From positions 124,001 through 188,000 of the forward strand of contig JABTTQ020001759.1 of assembly GCA_016081115.2 (NCBI GenBank): a stretch of DNA of 64,000 nt. Direction: 5' to 3'. Positions 33,655-45,511 of the stretch are shown in pieces; position 1 is the first letter of the stretch; every line of letters starts with the position of its first letter. The notes under the pieces are model-generated. The model saw nothing but the letters and a program-made list of their open reading frames with translations. It was not told the DNA's origin and did not search any database. A program made the translations under genes and the position numbers. This DNA comes from Rehmannia glutinosa (lineage: Eukaryota; Streptophyta; Magnoliopsida; Lamiales; Orobanchaceae).

Positions 33655-35805
33655 ATGAACACTTGCTCTAGGCGGGGGGACTTAATACCGCTCATACCGG
33701 AAGTTGAGGCTTTCACGAGGAGAATCAGTGCTACTACTAGACGGGCTGAAAGACAACAAAATCCGATAATGGGGGATTTAGATGAAGAGAACAGGGGTAA
33801 CAATGGGATCAACAGGATCAATGAGTTACCAATACCGGGTAACAACGGGGTTGACGAGTTACCAGTACCGGTTCAACAGCAAGCTATCCGTGATTACTTT
33901 CGACCACAAACGAATCGTAATTACGGTGGCATTGCTCATATTCCGATAAATGCCAATAATTTCGAGCTTAAACCGGCATTGATAAACATGGTACAACAGA
34001 ACCAGTTTGGGGGTTTCGCAACTGAAGATCCTAATTCTCACCTTGCACATTTCGTCCAAATATGCAACACAATAAAAATGAATGTCGTTTCGGATGATGC
34101 CATAAGATTGCGCCTATTCCCTTTCTCTTTGAGGGATAAGGCGAGAAATTGGTTGGGTACTTTGACGCAAGGAAGTGTGAGCACATGGACGATTTGAGCC
34201 AAAAGTTTTTGTTTAAATTCTTTCCACCAAGCAAAACTTTGCAGCTCAAAAGTGAGATCACTCAATTCCGACAGTTTGACTCCGAGCCTTTGTACGAGGC
34301 TTGGGAACGATTTAGGGATTTGTTAAGAAGATGTCCACAACACGGCTTTCCGGAGGATCAACAATTATGTTTCTTCTACAATGGTTTAACGGGGCAAACG
34401 AGGGCCTTTGTTGATGCCGCAATGGAGGAGCATTGTTGGTTAGGTTCCCACAAGATGCTTTAAATCTTCTTGAAGAAATGGCTATGAACAGTTACCAGTG
34501 GCCGTCTGAAAGATCCAATGTACAACGAGTAGCGGAAATATCGGATTCAGACCCAATTAAGGCATTGACGGCACAAGTGGCGGCATTGACAACCCAATTG
34601 AGTGTTTTTACGAAAGGGCCAGAAGCAAGCATGAACACGGGTAGTGAAGCTCTTCTATATCCGATGGAGGAGGTAAATTATGTGAATAACCAGAATTTCA
34701 ACAATTTCCGGAGCAATTCAAATCCAACACACTACCATCCGGGATTGATAAACCATGAAAATTTTTCCTATGCCAATACAAAGAATGTGTTGCAACCACC
34801 ACCGGGATTTAATACATCAAATGGGGGTGCTAATTGGAAGGCAAATCATCTTTGGATGATGCACTCACCTCGTTCATAAACCAATCAAATGCATTCATCA
34901 GTGACACGAGGAGTCGCTTCGCTAGGCAAGATTCAAGGTTGGATAAAGTGGAGCTACAAATGACCCAAATGACAAGTTCGATGAAGAGTCTTGAAACTCA
35001 AGTGGGCCAATTGGCTACTATTGTGGGTGGACAATATCAAAGGGGTCAATTTTCGAGTAACACGGAAGTTAATCCTAAAGAGCAATGCAAGGCTATTCGA
35101 TTACGGAGTGGTACGGAATATGAGGGGCCTAAAGAAAAATCTGGAAATCCAAAAATTTCAGAGGAAGCATCTAAGTCGGGAGACGTTGAATTGGTGATGA
35201 AAGATGGTGTTGAAGTAAATAGGGAAAAAGAGAGACAAGAGGAGGAACAAGCAGGGGCTGAGAAGCTTAAATCATCATCTAACTCTAATATATCTAAATT
35301 ACCTATCTCTCTTCCCTTTCCTCAAAGATTTCAAAAGAAAAAGCTTGATGATCAATTTGCAAAATTCCTTGATATATTTAAGAAATTGCACATTAACATT
35401 CCTTTTGCAGACGCACTAGAGCAAATGCCAAATTACGCGAAATTTCTTAAGGATGTTATGACAAAGAAGAGGAAGATGACAAGCTTTGAAATGGTGAATT
35501 TGACGGAAGAATGTAGCGCAATCATTCAAAGGAAGCTGCCACAAAAACTGAAAGATCCGGGGAGTTTCACTATCCCTTGTGCCATTGGTGGTAACTTCTT
35601 TAATAAGGCGTTGTGTGATTTGGGGGCAAGTATTAATTTGATGCCTTTGTCCATTTTCAGGAAGCTTGGACTAGGCGAAGCAAAGCCAACCATGGTTACA
35701 TTGCAACTTGCGGACCGGTCACTTATATATCCAAAGGGAATCATAGAAGACGTGCTGGTAAAAGTGATAAATTTATATTCCCTGTGGATTTCTTGGTTTT
35801 CTTGA
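33655..35805 (+). pseudogene. gag: Athila gag-protease, copy 2 (three or more frameshifts)
   Basis: The ATG at 33655 matches copy 1 and the gag domain is nearly identical. The frame is lost near 34187, near 34425 and near 34835, each a 1-2-nt difference from copy 1. The 35115 region has GAA where copy 1 has a stop. The zinc knuckle is absent here too. Protease DLGASINLMP is at about 35622. The frame ends at 35805, and the same break that precedes ILGRPFLA in copy 1 is present in this copy. The protein would be the structural polyprotein plus aspartic protease. Confidence 0.85.
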
Positions 35806-35806
35806 T

Positions 35807-38800
35807 ATGGAAGAAGATCGTGACGTTCCACTGATACTTGGACGTCCATTTCTTGCTATTGGTAAAGCCTTAATAGACGTACAAAAAGGAGAGCTCACTT
35901 TACGTGTTAATGATGAGCACGTTTTATTTTCTATATTCAAGGCAATGAAATTTCATGATACGGTGGAGAATTGTAATTTTTTGGATATAGTTAGTTCATG
36001 CATTGAGGATTATGTTGATCATACATTGTCTACATGAGACGATTTGGAATTTGGTCTAACCCACTCGTGCTCAATGTCGAGTGTTGTACTTGATTTTTAT
36101 AACCAAGATTTGTACGACTATGTTTGTGCCTTAGATCATATGCAGGAACTACCTAGAGCGCAAGAGGCGAGAACGCAAAGTCGAAATAAGGAGCCAAACT
36201 TGCGTAATCGCACGACCCGTGTGTTCACGCACGGGCAACCCGTGCGTGATGCCGATGGAATAGTTGAGGTCTCTGAAGAGCACACGGGCCATGTGCTGGA
36301 GCACGGGCAACCCCGCGCGATCAAGGGAAGATCGAACAGGGATCACGCACGACACGCGGCGCGTCGAGCATGGGCAACCCGTGCGTGACCCTGAAATAGC
36401 AACGTCGACTCTGGAACTCAAGCAATTACCTGAACACCTCAAATATGCATTTCTTGGGGCGAATAATGCAAATCCGGTAATCGTTTCATCTCTTCTCACT
36501 CCTACTCAACTTGATAAACTGTTAAGGGTTTTACAAAAACATAAGTCGGCACTAGGATGGTCTATAACGGATCTAAAAGGCATAAGTCCATCCGTTGTAA
36601 TGCATAAAATTCGGATGGAAGATGTTTATAAACCATCAGTGCAAAATCAAAGACGACTAAACCCTATCATGCAAGATGTGGTTAGGAAGGAAGTGTTGAA
36701 ATGGTTAGATGTTGGGATCATTTATGCTATATCCGATAGTTCATGGGTAAGTCGTACAAGTGGTGCCGAAAAAAAAGGGGGTAAATGTGATCGTGAAAAA
36801 TGAGAATGAAGAATTGATTGCTACTAGAATCGTTACAGGGTGGCGAATTTGCATTGATTATCGAAAACTAAATGATGCCACTCGAAAATATCATTTTCCC
36901 CTCCCCTTTATAGATATGATGTTGGATCGTCTTGCAGGTTATGATTATTATTGTTTTTTAGATGGTTATTCCGGGTACAATCAAATCATGATTGCGCCGG
37001 AAGACCAGGAGAAAACAACATTTATATGTCCTTATGGCACATTTGCATTTCGTCGCATGCCATTTGGTTTATGTAATGCGCCTGGCACTTTCCAACGTTG
37101 TATGATGGCTATATTTCACGATCTTATTGAAAACATTATGGAGGTGTTTACGGACGATTTCTCTGTGTTTGGTGATTCTTTTGATAATTATCTTCACAAT
37201 CTTTCCCTAGTCTTGCAGCGATGTGAAGAGACCAATCTAGTACTAAATTGGGAAAAGTGCGATTTTATGGTACGCGATGGCATTGTACTTGGTCATCGAG
37301 TCTCGTCTGCAGGTTTGGAAGTAGATCGGGCAAAGATTGTAGCGATCGAGAAATTACCACCTCCTACAAACGAAAAAGCTATTCGGAGCTTCTTGGGCCA
37401 CGTCGGATTCTATAGAAGGTTTATCCGTGACTTTTCTAAAATTTCTAAGCCTTTGAGCCAATTGCTAGAAAAAGATGTTGCTTTCAATTTTTCCAATGAT
37501 TGTTTGCAGGCGTTTGAAACGTTGAAGAAGACATTGGTGACCGCACCTATTCTTGTCGCCCCGGATTGGAGCCACCCGTTTGAATTGATGTGTGATGCGA
37601 GCGATTTTGCGGTAGGGGCTGTTCTCGGTCAAAAGAGGGAAAAGTTGTTTAGATCCATCTACTATGCTAGTAGAACGGCCGATGAAGATGCTCAGCGTGA
37701 ATTACACCACTACCGAGAAGGAAATGTTGGTGATTGTCTTCGCATTTGATAAATTCCGATCATACTTGATTGGAACGAAAACGATTGTTCACACCGACCA
37801 TGCGGCTATCAAATATCTTTTTGATAAGAAGGATGCGAAACCAAGGTTGATTAGGTGGATCCTATTATTGCAAGAGTTCGATGTGGAAATCAGGGACCGG
37901 AAGGGATGTGAGAATGTGGTAGCAGACCACTTGTCTCGAATTGAAAATCAAGAGGGGTCACAAAGAAGCACGGAATTGATAAAAGAGGAATTTCCTGATG
38001 AACGGTTACTCATGCTCGAGGCAAAATTTCCGTGGTATGCAGATTTTGTCAACTATTTGGCTGCGGGAGTTTTGCCTCCAAATCTATCGTCATATCAAAA
38101 GAAGAAATTCCTACATAACGTCAAGTTTTACATGTGGGACGACCCCCTACTCTTTAAGAGGTGCGCTGATAAAATCATAAGGAGATGCGTACCTCAAGAA
38201 GAATGGGAGGGAGTCCTACAACAGTGTCACTCTTCACCCTTTGGCGGACATTTTGGCCCAACCCGCACCGCGGCGAAGGTATTGCAGAGTGGGCTATACT
38301 GGCCCACTCTATCTAATGATTGTTATTTGTTTGTGCAACAATGTGACAGTGTCAACGAATGGGCAATATTTCCGAAGACACGAGATGCCGATGACAAACG
38401 TAATCGAAGTTGAATTGTTCGATGTTTGGGGATTGACTTTATGGGCCCATTTCCATCATCTTCGGGCTATCAATATATTCTACTTGCAAATGGAGTATGT
38501 ATCCCGTTGGGTAGAGGTGATTCCTTCCAAAACAAATGATGCTCAAATCGTGATGCGGTTCCTTAAGAAAAATATATTTACTCGATTCGGCACTCCAAGA
38601 GCTTTAATTAGCGATGGAGGGTCGCATTTTGTAAATATATTGATGAGCAACTTGTTGGCAAAATATGGGGTGAAACATAAAGTGGCATTGGCATACCATC
38701 CACAAGCCAATGGGCAAGCCGAAGTAGCCAACCGGGAGATCAAACAGATTCTTGAGAAGCGGTTAACATCAACCGAAAGGATTGGGCATTAAAATTGGAT

Positions 38801-39268
38801 GATGCTCTATGGGCGTACGGATCGCATATAAGACACCGTTGGGCACATCTCCATATCAACTTGTCTTTGGGAAGTCGTGCCATTTGCATGATAGAATTGG
38901 AGCAGAAAGCATTTTGGGCGGTCAAGAAACTAAATCTGGATTTTCAAAAGGCCGGTGAAGAGAGGTTGCTCCATTTAAATGAGATGGAAGAATTTCGGGA
39001 TAAAGCTTACGAAAATTCCCGAATTTACAAAGAAAGAACCAAACGATGGCACGGCAAAATGATTAAGAAACGAGAGTTTTTACCAGGGGAACCCATCCTC
39101 TTGTAGAATTCACGCCTTAAACTTTTTCCGGGAAAACTTAAATCTAGGTGGTCGGGGCCTTTCGTGATAAAGAAAGTATTGAATCCTCCCGGAGTTGTGG
39201 AATTGTTAACAAAAGATGGTGAGACTTTCATGGTAAATGGTCAGATGATTAAGCATTACTTCCACTGA
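35807..39268 (+). pseudogene. pol: Athila pol, copy 2 (frameshifts and nonsense)
   Basis: 35807-36037 carries ILGRPFLAIG and ends at a TGA absent from copy 1. The linker holds decayed palindromic repeats (36208-36395). RT is the best piece, 36760-37749 (329 codons): CIDYRKLNDAT, LDGYSGYNQI, RRMPFGLCNAP and the catalytic TDD (FTDDFSVFG, 37150-37158), with Thr at the variable position. It contains the 120 bp missing from copy 1. RNase H has LMCDASDFAVGAVLG, then a frameshift near 37680, and TDHAAIKYLF. The integrase zinc motif has both His (HSSPFGGHFG). The core LISDGGSHF and ANREIK remain, but frames break near 38350, 38437, 38490 and 38760. A TAG at 39104-39106 replaces the TAC of copy 1, and TGA at about 39267 replaces CGA. 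Confidence 0.85.
36208..36395. repeat. Palindromic repeat block inside the pol linker, copy 2
   Basis: Same arrangement as 11150-11345 but with small indels, so the HGQPVRDA peptide repeats are only partly in frame. Confidence 0.65.
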
Positions 39269-40244
39269 GGTAATCAAGAGGAGGTGACATCCATCACCTT
39301 GCGAGACCCGTGACGGAACGAAAACAGGCGTCAAGCTAAAGACGTAAAATATAGCGCTTGTTGGGAGGCAACCCAACGGTTTTTGGTGTGGATTTCAATT
39401 TTTATTTTTTTTATTGTTTTTTTAGTTTTCGTTTGTGTGTGTGTTTTATTCTAATTTTGTGTGTAAAAAAAAATTTACCTGAATTGCTGTACAGGTGCGC
39501 ACGGGTAACCCGTGCTCCAGCGCACGACCCGTGTGCCCTACAGAGAGTGAATGTTTCTACGAGATGGCGCACGGGTAACCCGTACGCCAACGCACCACCC
39601 GTGCGCATTACGGGAGCCAGGTAAAACAGAGCAGTTTTAACACTGCTCTTCATTCTTTAAACCTACCACACGCACGCCCCTCCTAATACTTTCAAAAACA
39701 TTTCCAAATTTTCCTCAAGTTTTGAACCAAATTCCCCCATTTAATCATTCCCCCATCATATTAGAACTACATTTGGCCTTGAGTTCAAGTTGGATTGAAG
39801 AACTTTGAAAAGAAAGCACCTAGGGTTCAAATATTCTCTTTGGGTTAAACTTCGAGAATTCAGGTAAGAGACTCGTTTTCCCTTGTGAATTTCGTGTCAA
39901 TTTTTTAATGGGGATCATGATTGGTGCTTGTTTTGATATTTTTGCTATGAATTGTGTGAATTATTCTTTGAGGCAAATTATCAAACACTTTGTGGGCTTA
40001 TGTAATTGAGGTGTATTTGAATGAAATATTGATGAATAAGGCTTGGCCAATAATTGTTTGAGCTTTTAGCCAATAATTTTCTAGAATGGCCATAATTCTT
40101 GCTTGCTTGGGGTAGTTGATCGATCAAAGTGAAGTAGGGAAGTGCATTTGCATCACCTAATATTTTAGCTTTAATCCCCTACTTTGTTGTTGCCATTGAT
40201 GATACTGGGATACTAATGGAATGTATTTCAGGTACAAATCCTTC
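39269..40244 (+). other. Athila leader between pol and env-like gene, copy 2
   Basis: Non-coding. It holds the palindromic block (39494-39610) and the conserved splice-like pair, donor CAG|GTAAGAG at 39864 and acceptor TATTTCAG ending at 40231. Confidence 0.55.
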
Positions 40245-41789
40245 ATGACCGAGAGAAGAAATCCTCAGGGTGGACGGAGACGTGTGGGCGAAACGGCCCA
40301 AAGAAACGAGGCACCACAAGAAGTCGACCCGAACAGTCCAGCAGCTTATGATGTGGTATTGACAAATGCAAACGACATAGAGCGGTGGAATCGCTTAGTT
40401 GGTCGCCAAGTAGCTCCGTCCCGATACGTCGACGATGACTGTACCCAAACTTTGGGGATACATGAGGACGTTTGGAATCTCTTCGCAAAGGTCGGATGGA
40501 CCAATTTCATGAGCCGAAGGTGGCCGACCTTTAAACGATTCACATTGGAGTTATTGAGTACCGTAGAAGTACTCAAACAAGGCAGGACTTTTGAACCATA
40601 TCGATACGCTTTCGGTTGGGGAATGACGTGAAATGACTATCTATTACCCAATTGAACACCATCTTTGAGGTTCCAACGAATGCTCGTTTCCGACCAATGG
40701 CCAATTATGATCATTATGACTTTTGGAGAATGCTGGTAGAAACACCACAAACGGGGCCTATGTTGTATGCCGCACGGACCGCCAAAGCCTCTTGGATCGG
40801 AATCCGTTTTCAAGACATACAACGCGTGGATCGCATCCTCCGTGTTCGCCCGAGAAAATATTGGAGGGATGACTACTAGGGAGTTGTATCTACTATGTTG
40901 TATGCTCACAAATACACCCTACAACACAACCGTCAATTTCGCAGAGCAAGTGGAACAGTTGGCTAGGCGAGAAGGGGGTACTATTTCTATAGGGGGTCTG
41001 ATTACCCCTATTGCCCGACATTTCAACATTGATTTTAGAGGCTTGGAGCCTATACCGGGCGGCACTCGGGTTAATTTGGCATCTTTGCACCACATGAAAT
41101 TTATTGCAAATGAAGATGGTGTGTTGGTTCTTCTACAGAAGAAAGGTGTCGCATTTCCATTACCTAACCCGAGATACACCACAGTAGATACCTTGGCAGA
41201 CACAACCAACTTTCTGCTTAACTCTGACGCACATAACAGAGTTACGAATGCTATCGATGCAAGGAAGAGGCGCAGAGTTGAAGGCTTCTAGGATGAAGAA
41301 GATATGGTGGCGGAGGAAGAGGAGCTACACAGACAAGAAATGGGAGTGGAACCTCATCACCTCCAACTTGGCTATGACATTCCCGAGTCCTTACATGGAG
41401 GCGATTACCCCCGACTCTCACATAGTGGGGATTGTCCCGAAACCTCTTATGGTGGCACGTCCCAACGAGGCAATGAATTTCACGATATGCTACATGCATT
41501 TGGGGAGGACTTGCGCCATCAAGGAGAAGAGTTGAGGCAACAGAGGGAGGATTTGCGGCAGCATCGGGCTGATTTCCTCACATTCCGGGAGGACTATGAC
41601 AGGAGGTCCGAGGAGACGTGGCAAGTGCTACAACAATTACAAATGTGGCACATCTCACAAGGCCACTTCCCACCGCCGCCACCACATGATTGGGTATATC
41701 TCCACTTTTCACTATTGAAATTCTATTTTTCCCCTTTCGATAAAAAAGGTACAATTTCATTCAAGTTTGGTGGAGAAGTAGTATTTTGA
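40245..41789 (+). pseudogene. Athila ORF-1/env-like protein, copy 2 (frameshifted)
   Basis: The ATG at 40245 begins MTERRNPQGG. The diagnostic GIHEDVWNLFAKVGWTNF and PTFKRFTLELLSTVEV are present. Breaks occur near 40605-40630 and 40780. 40767-41291 is open (IGGLITPIARHFNIDF, KRRRVEGF, then TAG), and 41304-41789 encodes the C-terminal part with RHQGEELRQQREDLRQHR, a likely coiled coil, and a proline run. Read together with copy 1 the family protein is about 500 residues. Role unknown. Confidence 0.75.
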
Positions 41790-43175
41790 TATTTGAAAAG
41801 TGTAGATAAAAAAATATATATAAAATAAAAAAACATATCTGGCATTTTTGTGTGTTTTCATATAGTGCATATAGAGCATTTTAGGTTGCATTGCATTAGA
41901 AACACGTTCTGACTTTAGCATGTTTATTGCTTTCATAGATGTAGAGAGTGAGTTGACCGGACATAATGCATCTTGTTGTTTGTGTGTTGATTGAAAATTT
42001 ATATTGTTAGGATTGGATGTTGGTTATGAGTTGATTGAGCCTTGAATATATAACATTGAGCATGTTGATATGGAAAACTTGGTTTGATGCTTTGAATTAC
42101 GTATTTACAAGCCTGTGAGCTTTAGAGCCTTTATCGCTTATATCTTTTGCGATCTTGTTGTGATTTGAGTGTATCATTCATGTTGTTAAAATTCTAGAAC
42201 TTGCTCGGGTATCTCTGTCAAGGCCACATGTTGTATGCGAATGGTGAATGTGATTAAAGGCCATCTTTGCTAGCCTTTCAAGCCTTTTACTTACCTAGAG
42301 ATGTTGAAATTCCTAGTTAGCCAAGTTGAGCCTATTGCCTATTTCTTTGATAACCACAAATTTAAAGCCTTGAACTTGATATATCCGTCACCCTAAACTC
42401 GAGTTTATAGCGTTGAGAAAAGGGAATGAATGAGGATTGAATGAGTGGAAATTAAAGAGTTGGATAATTGGACATATTTGGTTAATTAGAACAAAAGAGA
42501 AAGAAAAGGAGTTGAAAAGAAGTGCTGAAAATTCACACAAAAAAAAAAAAAAAAAAAACGACGTATAATGTGAATTTTCATCTAAGCAAACTTGGGAGGC
42601 GAAGGAGTGTAATTTGAGGCTATCCTCAAAAGAAAGAAAGGAGATGGAAATAGGAAGAATTGGTAAAAATAAGGGATGATGGGAATAACATATGGAATTA
42701 TAATATAGATGATTGATATGCTCACCGGTCTATATGCTCGAGTTTGAGTCACTTTATCCAAAATTTCCTACTCTAACCAAAGAGCCTTCATTACAACCAA
42801 GTGAAAAAGTCATTTTTGATTCACAAAATTGCATACATTCTAGTGGTGGAGGCATGAGACGAAGTGCAAGCTTATGGTAATTTTGCAACATTGAATTGTT
42901 TTTAGCGAAAACACGTCCTATATTCTCGTGAGATGAGAGTATACAGTTAACTTTGAGAGTTGTAATTCAGAGCATTTCACTTTGTTCTACTTGATGCGTG
43001 CTCTTTGATCAGATATTTGAGGTTTGATTGGTTTGTTGTTCAACATTCATGACGAACAATATAGATCTTCTTTTGGATCCTTTGAGTGCGCTTTTATTCT
43101 TATCTCCCTGTTGTGCTCTATCGTGTTTTCAAAATTGTTGATCGGGACGGTCAACGGTGTAAGTTTGGGCGATTT
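41790..43175 (+). other. Athila 3' non-coding region, copy 2 (uninterrupted)
   Basis: AT-rich, no ORF, poly(A) run near 42538-42558. The SIRE empty site lies at 43018-43022. Confidence 0.7.
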
Positions 43176-44618
43176 TGATAGGTGTGAGTTTTGCATATAT
43201 TTTGAGGCATATTTCTGGTTATAATGATGGGTAAACATGCATATACTCGCGTAAAATGTTACATATTCACTCCTTGTGGAAAAGATATTACACTTTGCTT
43301 ATTTTATAGGAATTTCATGATATTTGAAGCAAATTGAATACAATTACGAGCATAGCAAAGTGGAAACACGGAGAATTGAGTGAGCATACGAAAAGTGAAG
43401 CCAAAATGAGCGAAAGATGAGCGTATAAGGAAAATACAGGGAGCGCACGGGTTGGGCGTGCCTTAGGAACCACCCGTGCACCCCTGAATGAAGAAAATTA
43501 GAGCTTCAGCGTGGCACACGGGTAGCCCGTGCACCGACGCACGGCCCGTGCACCCTACAGAGACTGGATGATTTCTACGGGATACCCGTGCGCCGACGCA
43601 CGACCCGTGCGTCTGAGCTGGAATCCCATAATCTGTAGTATTATGCCCTGAACTGAAAGGTGGGTATAAAAAGGTTTTTTGGGGGGCGCACACAAGGGAT
43701 TCTGACATTTTTTTGGGATCTACAACACAAGACAAGGGTCTATTCTTGGAAGAAGACATCAAGGGGACAATCGGGTTGCATCGGAGCTTGAGGAACGGAG
43801 ATATATCGAGAGATTGTCGACTTTCCTAAGTTTTTCTTGCTTCTCTTTTAGTTTCAATCTTTCATTTTCAGTTGTAATGGCTTTGAACAATTTGTTTATG
43901 AGTTGTATAGAAATCATGTGTAGCTAAACTCTTGAGATTTTCAGGTTTTGGAAGTAGATTAATGAACTCTTGTTGGATGTTTTAATCTTAGTTGAAGTTA
44001 TTATCTTGAAGCCTATTTGAGTATTTTGAGCTTATTCTTGTTTTATCACTTGATCAATGATTTAACTTGTATGATATATTGATTCATAATTCGAGAGACG
44101 AGTTTCAATATTAGATCTTGAGTACTCTACACAAATATTTGCATGAATCGAGAGGTTTGTAAATATTTGTGAGGATATTTGATCTTTTAAACTTTTGGGA
44201 GTTGAATGCTTCATGTTGAGTAGAGATGCTAGCATAAGTATTTCAATCTACGTTTTATATGCATCTCGAGAGGGAGGATAAGATAGCTTTGTGATCGTCT
44301 TATAGGAATATTGATAATAACGTGGCTTGATTAAATCGAATAACAAGAGGGTTATTAATCGAAACCTTAACTCGGAAATCCATTTCATTATCTTGATACT
44401 TCTATCATTTGTATTATCTTAATCTTGTGTTTTAGTGATTTAAATTGTCTTAATCTCAATACAACAATCATCCAATTTCGATTGTCTAAATCAAAATAAA
44501 ACTATCTTAGATCAATAATTAGCATATTAATTTATTAGTCTCCGTGGATACGACCTTGCTACCCTTTTCCTATAACGTACACCGTACACTTGCGGTGAAG
44601 CTAAAAATAAGGCGAACA
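43176..44618 (+). repeat. Athila LTR3 (3' outer LTR)
   Basis: 1443 bp. It is shorter than the others mainly because part of one palindromic unit is missing near 43580. TATA box at 43665-43672. The right flank is ATTTT. Confidence 0.9.
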
Positions 44619-44776
44619 ATTTTCGAGAATCAATTGGGCTGAACAGATCTTCAATTTGCAATTGCAACACCAATCCAATCCAATCCCATCCTATACATTT
44701 TTTCTTTTATTTATGACTTTGTTCTTTAAAATATTATACCATTTTATAGGGCTTTTTTAAGGAACTTTTTATTTTA
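44619..44776. other. Spacer between LTR3 and Helitron B
   Basis: 158 bp with no recognised feature beyond a short CAATCCAATCCAATCC tandem run. Confidence 0.5.
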
Positions 44777-45267
44777 CTAGTTAGGTGTATGTGCGTTGAC
44801 TTGCATGTAATCCAAACAATTTTTTTTATTTAATTAAATTAAATCTATAAATAGAATAATCTTTTATTAAATTATTTTTTATATATAGTAAATGTCACTC
44901 GTGTAGTTTGATCCTAAAATAAAAATTTTGCATAATTAATATTAAACTTCTTAGTAGGTGAAATGTGATTAGAACATTTTGAACCCGAAACACAATACTT
45001 ACATGATATTGTCATTGAACAATATATAATGGATATTAAAAAAACTAAAGAGTAATTAGGAAAAAAAGATATTCAAGTTACTCATTTTGCATCAATTCAA
45101 CTCCTGTTTTACTTTTTAAGTGTCTTATTTTTCTTCATATTTGGCTTTGAGATCTTTTGCAACTTTGTTTAATGCATTCTTAGCCCAAGAATGATTGATT
45201 GACGTATGTATTTTCTTGCTCTTTTTCTCCATCTCCGAAATGTGTGTTATCTCTCGACTAAGTTATA

Positions 45268-45511
45268 CTCCCTCCGTCCCAGATATATATAGTCCATTAT
45301 TCCTTTTTGGGATGTCCCAAATATACAGTCCACTTTCTATATTTAGTCATATTTTTTTCATTCTTTTACTATTTAATATGTGTTTTATAATTTACACTAT
45401 TTTTTAAATAAATGTAAATCAAGTAAATATTTAGTATATTTGTAGTTTCCAATACTTTTTCTTAATCTGTGTGAAAAGTCAAACTGGATTATATATTTGG
45501 GATGAATGGAG
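45268..45511. mobile_element. Stowaway-like MITE in Helitron B
   Basis: 244 bp, ends CTCCCTCCGTCCCA and TGGGATGAATGGAG, flanked by TA on both sides. This is the hallmark of Tc1/mariner Stowaway elements. Copy A has no such insert at the matching place (around 2660). Confidence 0.8.

Larger units (their letters stand above)
6979..44618 (+). mobile_element. Tandem Athila-type Ty3/gypsy retrotransposon complex (three LTRs, two internal regions)
   Basis: Three LTRs of 1443-1457 bp (6979-8435, 32040-33494, 43176-44618), each beginning TGATAGGTG and ending GCGAACA, enclose two near-identical internal regions in the same direction. Only one LTR separates them, so the middle LTR serves both. Outer flanks GTTTT and ATTTT are an imperfect 5-bp duplication. 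Athila assignment rests on the PBS TGGCGCCGTTGCCGGGGA, the long non-coding leader and the downstream Athila ORF-1/env-like gene. Internal region 1 (8436-32039) is enlarged by the nested copia element at 17847-31881. No ORF set is intact in either copy. Confidence 0.85.

Noticed and set aside
15780..41300. Methylation-driven C-to-T decay as the cause of CAG/CTG differences
   Set aside because: The changes turn CAG/CTG into CCG/CGG/CG, gaining C and G or losing the middle base, the reverse of deamination. Ordinary transitions do appear elsewhere, e.g. the copy 2 PBS.
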